From: JAYRWN01 sp041917975
GTDB lineage: Bacteria > Bacteroidota > Bacteroidia > Chitinophagales > Saprospiraceae
NCBI GenBank assembly: GCA_041917975.1
Contig: JAYRWN010000225.1
Coordinates: 1 to 18,918 of the forward strand
Length of the DNA: 18,918 nt
Direction: 5' to 3'
The position numbers and the translations under genes were made by a program. Numbering within the stretch: the stretch's first letter is position 1; every line of letters starts with the position of its first letter. Below the pieces are notes generated by a model. It was not told the DNA's origin, did not search any database, and saw only the letters and a program-made list of their open reading frames with translations. Below, one piece after another: positions 15,631-18,918 of the stretch.

Positions 15631-16746
15631 ATGCAGAAGTGGACCTACCTGGTATGTGGACTGATTTTAGGCCTGGGCGCTTGCCGCACGATTCAACCGG
15701 CCGGGAAAGCTATTTTGCCCGCCGCCCGGTTGCAGCCCATGGGCCGGGCTTTGCTTACGGATCAGGGCCATCTGGAGTTGATCAGTTCGGGGGCGCAGGT
15801 CGGTTTCAGTTTTACCGGTACCTCCTGCACCCTGTACACTCACCTCCCGCGAGCCGAGGATCATAACTTCCTGCAATATACGCTGGATGGCGTCTATCAG
15901 CGCCGCTTGCGCCTGGATGGACGGACTCCAGAACCGCTGGTGATCAGCGCACCCGGCTCTGGCCGGCATACTGTATGGTTGATCAAGGCCAGCGAAGCGC
16001 ATTCGGGACCGATCTTTATCGAAAAAATCAGCGGTTCCGGTTTGCGCGTCTTGCCGGTTCCGGCCCGGCCCTGGATTGAGTTCATCGGCAACAGCATCAC
16101 CTGCGGCGCCGCGGCGGATACTTCCCTGGTCCCCTGTGGGCAAGGCGCTTACCATGATCAGCACGATGCTTACCACGCTTACGGGGCCCGCCTGGCCCGG
16201 GCGTTAAATATGAATTATCTGCTCAGCAGCGTAAGCGGTATTGGCATCTACCGCACCTGGAATCGGGACGGACCAGCCATGCCGGAGGTGTATGAACGGG
16301 CTGACTTCCAGCTCAACAACGGGCTACCCTGGGATTTCACCCGTTTTACGCCGGCTGTAGTGGTGATCAGCCTGGGTACCAACGATCTCAGCGCCGGCGA
16401 CGGCGTGTTTCCCCGTCCGCCGTTTGCTCCGGAGGTATTTATTGAAGCGTATGTATCTTTTGTCCGCCGGATTAAAAGCCACCATCCCCGCGCACAAATC
16501 GTGTTGTTAAACAGCCCGTTGGTAGGTACGCCGCAAGCCCGGGTGCTGGAAGAAGCCCTGGACCAGGTGAAACAACAGCTTGACCGCGCTTATCCTCAGA
16601 CTGAGCCGGTGCAACTGCTGCGTTTTCAGCCCCTGCGCGCCACCGGCTGCACCGGACACCCGAATGTGCAGGAGCATGGCCTGCTGGCCGAACAACTGTT
16701 GCCGCAGTTTAACGTGCTGCTCCAAAAATTAGAAATGAGGAATTAG
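15631..16746 (+). CDS. SGNH/GDSL esterase lipoprotein, carbohydrate esterase family 2-like
   Basis: The 371-aa protein has a lipoprotein signal (LGLGAC, lipid Cys18). An N-terminal beta-rich domain (about 35-140) and a C-terminal SGNH hydrolase domain match the two-domain layout of CE2 acetyl-esterases. SGNH blocks are FIGNSITCG (nucleophile Ser155), SVSGIG (block II Gly), SLGTNDLS (Asn251) and TGHPNVQEHG (catalytic His343). The likely reaction is removal of O-acetyl groups from xylan, mannan or similar polysaccharides outside the inner membrane. It is transcribed divergently from the lectin-OmpA gene across a 119-bp gap. The last codons (KLEMRN) are encoded within a purine-rich repeat (AATTAGAAATGAGGAATTAG), suggesting the natural C terminus may have been altered by that sequence. 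Confidence 0.9.
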   Translation: MQKWTYLVCGLILGLGACRTIQPAGKAILPAARLQPMGRALLTDQGHLELISSGAQVGFSFTGTSCTLYTHLPRAEDHNFLQYTLDGVYQRRLRLDGRTPEPLVISAPGSGRHTVWLIKASEAHSGPIFIEKISGSGLRVLPVPARPWIEFIGNSITCGAAADTSLVPCGQGAYHDQHDAYHAYGARLARALNMNYLLSSVSGIGIYRTWNRDGPAMPEVYERADFQLNNGLPWDFTRFTPAVVVISLGTNDLSAGDGVFPRPPFAPEVFIEAYVSFVRRIKSHHPRAQIVLLNSPLVGTPQARVLEEALDQVKQQLDRAYPQTEPVQLLRFQPLRATGCTGHPNVQEHGLLAEQLLPQFNVLLQKLEMRN

Positions 16747-16780
16747 AGGTTGGAAATGATGGAATAATTCATAATTCACA
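16730..16780 (+). repeat. Degenerate GAATTAG/GAAATGA repeats overlapping the esterase 3' end
   Basis: The plus strand from the last codons of the esterase through its 3' flank is a run of AATTAG, GAAATGA, GGAATTAG, GGAAATGA and TAATTCATAATTC words. It mirrors the repeats after the lectin-OmpA gene (14270-14389) in transcript orientation. Non-coding beyond the stop at 16746. Confidence 0.45.
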
Positions 16781-16817
16781 CCGCCTGCCGCTGCAACTTA
16801 AAAAATTGAGACGAATA

Positions 16818-16910
16818 TACACTTGTGGCGAAAAATGTAACGATAACTCGCCATAAGTACCTTTTTGTACCCACTTGTGGCGAATAATGCGGGGATAATC
16901 CGCCACAACT
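16818..16910. repeat. 93-bp direct repeat, left copy (tandem hairpin units)
   Basis: By hand alignment, 85 of 93 bases match 18368-18460 in the same orientation. It consists of two 38-nt units, 16821-16858 and 16873-16910, that share 29 of 38 bases, both beginning ACTTGTGGCGA. Each unit is an inverted repeat. Unit 1 pairs ACTTGTGGCGA with TCGCCATAAGT; unit 2 pairs TTGTGGCG (16875-16882) perfectly with CGCCACAA (16901-16908). The final base is the first base of the complement of the ATPase 3 stop codon (16910-16912). Confidence 0.9.
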
Positions 16911-18325
16911 TACTGCATCAGATCACTTAAAAGCACTTCGTTTTGCACCAGACCGGAATAGGCGTTTGGTTTTAGTCCAAAGGTGGTAATGAAGGTCAGG
17001 AACACCGATTTACGGGTACCGCTTTCTTTTCTAAACGCGCCGAGTTTATTACGCTGCACTTCAGCATATTTTTTATCAATGGTAAAAGGATGGATCGCAT
17101 ATTTAATCTCACAAAGGTTGATGATGCCATCGTTGCGGTCGATGAGTAAATCCACTTGTGCGCCATGCTCCACCTCCTTACTGCGCCACGCAGCCTGTTC
17201 GGTATGTACTCCAGCTATGCCCAGGCTTTGTTTAATTTGTTGGATGTGCGCCAAACACACTTGTTCAAAAGCGTAACCGGTCCAGGCCCGGTGCACCGGA
17301 CCATCCTGCAGGGTACTCCAATGATTAGGCGCATGAGGTCGTTGCGATTGGATAAAATGGAGATAGAACAGGGTATAAAAGTCGGTTAGTTGATAGATGC
17401 GGTCGCGCTGTTTTTTGGCTAGGGCCGGGTAAGAACGGATGAAGCCGCCACTTTCCAGGTCATCCAGGATTTTGGAGAGTCCTCCCCCGCTTTTTTCGCG
17501 CAGGGCGTGGAGCAACCCCTGGCGGGTGAGACCCTGATGTTTTTTGCTTAAAGTCTCGACGACCTGAAGGTATTTTTCGGAGTTTTTGAACAGAGCGGCA
17601 TACAAATTTTTATACTCATCGTGCAGGGTGCCATGGGCAGCAAAACACAATGCATCAATATTTTGGGCCAGGCTGAGGCCTTTTTTTAGCAGGCTCCAAT
17701 AATAAGGGATGCCCCCCAGCACCATATACCCTTCGGCCACCTGATAATCATCCCAGGTGATTTCCGCGTGTTCCAGAAAGGTCTTGCATTCCCGGAGGGT
17801 AAAGGGTTGAATTTTCAGGCGCTGGGTAATGCGGTTATGCAGACCGCCCCGGTTATTGATTAACTTGTTGAGCATCCAGGAGGTCGACGAGCCGCAGACG
17901 ATGAGCAGGACATCCGGCCTGGCGGAGGCCCAGCTATTCCAGAAATGTTCCAAAGCGCTGATGAAGTCCGATTTAGGCGTATCCATCCAGGGTAACTCAT
18001 CCAGGAAGATGACTTTTTTGGCCGAGGATGATTTTTCGAGGACCTCTTTAATGGCGCTGAAGGCGTAAAACCAATTGGCCGGTATAGGGGCATCCGGCAG
18101 CCCGGCTTCCCGGAGTGCCAACTGAACGTTGATCAACTGGGCTTTGGTGCCGGCATTGGCCAGGCCGGTCAGGTAAAAGTCAAAGCGGTAACCAAAACAT
18201 TCGCGGATGAGGAAGGTTTTACCCACCCGGCGCCGCCCGTAGATGGCCACAAATTCGGCGGTGAGAGAGGCGGCAAAACGGTGCAGTTCCGCCTGCTCAT
18301 AGGTTCTTCCGATCAGTCCCGGCAT
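16910..18325 (-). CDS. ATPase_2/DUF234-type AAA ATPase (ATPase 3), bracketed by direct repeats
   Basis: The 471-aa protein matches the archaeal-type ATPase family. Walker A is YGRRRVGKTFLI (Lys36 region), Walker B KVIFLDELPWMD (104-115), then a sensor-like VCGSSTSWM. A winged-helix region (LTRQGLLHALREKSGGGLSKILDDLESGGFI) follows. The DUF234-like C-terminal domain ends in a canonical PD-(D/E)XK-like motif, GAQVDLLIDRNDGIINLCEIKYA (Asp392, Glu406, Lys408). Family function is not established; a nuclease-coupled STAND-like switch is a reasonable guess. It starts at ATG 18325; no exact TAnnTTTG box was seen in the 42 bp before the right-hand repeat. The gene is exactly delimited by the two 93-bp repeats, with the left one overlapping the stop by one base. 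Confidence 0.92.
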   Translation of the reverse strand: MPGLIGRTYEQAELHRFAASLTAEFVAIYGRRRVGKTFLIRECFGYRFDFYLTGLANAGTKAQLINVQLALREAGLPDAPIPANWFYAFSAIKEVLEKSSSAKKVIFLDELPWMDTPKSDFISALEHFWNSWASARPDVLLIVCGSSTSWMLNKLINNRGGLHNRITQRLKIQPFTLRECKTFLEHAEITWDDYQVAEGYMVLGGIPYYWSLLKKGLSLAQNIDALCFAAHGTLHDEYKNLYAALFKNSEKYLQVVETLSKKHQGLTRQGLLHALREKSGGGLSKILDDLESGGFIRSYPALAKKQRDRIYQLTDFYTLFYLHFIQSQRPHAPNHWSTLQDGPVHRAWTGYAFEQVCLAHIQQIKQSLGIAGVHTEQAAWRSKEVEHGAQVDLLIDRNDGIINLCEIKYAIHPFTIDKKYAEVQRNKLGAFRKESGTRKSVFLTFITTFGLKPNAYSGLVQNEVLLSDLMQ

Positions 18326-18367
18326 GGAGTAAAAAAGTTATTTCCGGCACTAAAATACCAAAAATCC

Positions 18368-18460
18368 TACACTTGTGGCGAAAAATGTCACGATAACTCG
18401 CCATAAGTACCTTTTTAAAACCACTTGTGGCGAATAATACGGGGATAATTCGCTATAACT
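18368..18460. repeat. 93-bp direct repeat, right copy (tandem hairpin units)
   Basis: Same structure and orientation as 16818-16910, with eight differences. Its units are 18371-18408 and 18423-18460. Its second unit carries two C-to-T changes in the right arm (CGCTATAA at 18451-18458), which turn G-C pairs into G-U pairs in a plus-strand RNA. It lies upstream of the ATPase 3 start, between that gene and the divergent SUMF1-domain gene. Confidence 0.9.
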
Positions 18461-18482
18461 AAAGAGATACACTGTCATTTGT

Positions 18483-18508
18483 ATATCTTATTTCTCAAAA
18501 TAGAATAT
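18483..18508. repeat. AT-rich imperfect hairpin before the SUMF1-domain gene
   Basis: ATATCTTATTT (18483-18493) pairs with AAATAGAATAT (18498-18508) around CTCA, with one mismatch and one wobble. It is in the 136-bp leader between the right-hand 93-bp repeat and the SUMF1 start. AT-richness makes chance plausible. Confidence 0.3.
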
Positions 18509-18596
18509 CAAGCCGAACGCAGCGGAGGAAGCTATAACATATCTCCAACCAAAAAAAATCTCTATTTTTAATCAAAATAAAACCACCGTCACCGCC

Positions 18597-18918
18597 ATGT
18601 CCAGAACCGACGCCGACCGAGCTAAAGACTTCTTCATCTTCGAAGACTTGAAACATTCCAGGATGATCTACGTGCCGGGAGGAACATTCATGATGGGTAG
18701 TAATGAAGATGATAGGGAGCAGCCGGTTCATGAGGTGCAGATCAGTCCTTTTTACCTGGGCCAGTACCCGGTGACCCAGGCGTTGTGGAAGGAAGTCTTG
18801 GGTGATAATCCCTCCCGGTTCCGGGGCAACGACCGGCCCGTAGAACGGGTGAGCTGGGACCGCATTACTGAGAAATTTTTACCGGCCTTGAATAAAAACT
18901 TCCCTCATGAGGGAGGAG
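18597..18918 (+). CDS. Formylglycine-generating enzyme (SUMF1)-domain protein, 3' end missing
   Basis: The frame opens with ATG at 18597 (MSRTDADRAKDFFIFEDLKHSRM) and stays open to the window edge, giving 107 residues. From about residue 24 it matches the start of an FGE-sulfatase/SUMF1 domain: IYVPGGTFMMGSNEDDREQPVHEVQISPFYLGQYPVTQALWKEVLGDNPSRFRGNDRPVERVSWDRI. The catalytic Cys pair of true formylglycine-generating enzymes would lie downstream, outside the window, so catalytic activity cannot be judged. No signal peptide is visible. Many bacterial SUMF1-domain proteins are non-catalytic C-type-lectin-fold modules in regulatory or defence-type proteins, and some are targets of diversity-generating retroelements; neither is shown here. 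It is divergent from ATPase 3. Confidence 0.88.
   Translation, partial: MSRTDADRAKDFFIFEDLKHSRMIYVPGGTFMMGSNEDDREQPVHEVQISPFYLGQYPVTQALWKEVLGDNPSRFRGNDRPVERVSWDRITEKFLPALNKNFPHEGG

Noticed and set aside
15667..16176. Minus-strand open frame of 169 codons opposite the esterase
   Set aside because: It overlaps the SGNH esterase, which has its signal peptide and catalytic blocks in the plus strand. The antisense product is low-complexity and domain-free.
16818..16910. Hairpin units read as a short CRISPR array
   Set aside because: There are only two units per block, the spacing sequence is 14 nt, the units differ from each other at 9 of 38 positions, and no cas gene is present.
17153..17163. 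Possible fifth copy of the ACTTGTGGCGA word inside ATPase 3
   Set aside because: The similarity (CACTTGTGCGCC) is short, lacks the paired arm, and lies in codons for the conserved GAQVDLLI motif, so the protein explains it.
16810..18475. Target-site duplication outside the 93-bp repeats
   Set aside because: The flanks left of 16818 and right of 18460 share only short words such as GAGA at different offsets; no convincing duplication was seen.
18495..18731. Minus-strand open frame of 78 codons near the right edge
   Set aside because: It is antisense to the SUMF1-domain gene start and its leader; the plus-strand frame has a clear family match.

Overview
The window looks like chromosomal DNA of a member of the Bacteroidota, possibly a Saprospirales- or Cytophagales-like lineage. 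The order-level guess is inference. The evidence is the gene content (glutaminyl-cyclase-like M28 lipoprotein, PF13528-type glycosyltransferase, lectin-OmpA fusion, tandem CBS proteins) and several upstream boxes matching the TAnnTTTG promoter element of that phylum. Recognisable Shine-Dalgarno sequences are scarce. By eye base composition is mixed: the amidohydrolase and esterase regions are GC-rich, and one ATPase gene (6445-7899) is strikingly AT-rich.

Layout. 1-3270 (+): the 3' part of an endonuclease/exonuclease/phosphatase-family protein, cysteinyl-tRNA synthetase (cysS) and an M28 lipoprotein, closely spaced. 3267-4955 (-): a TetR regulator and a MurG-like glycosyltransferase; the glycosyltransferase stop overlaps the M28 stop tail to tail. 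5152-6399 (+): an exported COG1228-type amidohydrolase, divergent from tetR across an intergenic region with three inverted repeats. 6445-8527 (-): an AT-rich AAA ATPase gene and an SRPBCC protein. 8783-10124 (-): an apparent operon of two paralogous CBS-pair proteins and a small protein resembling a stand-alone eRF1-like domain. 10344-12958 (-): a two-gene molybdenum hydroxylase of the isoquinoline 1-oxidoreductase type, with a 2Fe-2S subunit and a Tat-exported Moco subunit. 13033-14211 (-): an AAA_14/DUF4143 ATPase whose start abuts a long interrupted palindrome overlapping a promoter-like box. 14390-16746: a divergent pair of a secreted L-type-lectin/OmpA protein and a CE2-like SGNH esterase lipoprotein. 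16910-18325 (-): an ATPase_2/DUF234-type ATPase. 18597-end (+): the start of a formylglycine-generating-enzyme (SUMF1) domain protein.

The most unusual structure is around the last ATPase. Its gene is bracketed by two directly oriented 93-bp repeats (16818-16910 and 18368-18460, about 91% identical). One ends inside the stop codon and the other lies about 42 bp upstream of the start. Each 93-bp block is itself a tandem pair of 38-nt hairpin units, giving four units in all. This looks like a delimited cassette or a structured regulatory/REP-like element tied to the ATPase, and I do not recognise it as a described system.

Three different AAA-type ATPases, each with a C-terminal PD-(D/E)XK-like motif (degenerate in one), occur within 12 kb. 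Together with the SUMF1-domain gene they give an accessory, possibly mobile flavour to a region otherwise made of metabolic, envelope and housekeeping genes. No tRNA, rRNA, CRISPR array, transposase or integrase was seen.
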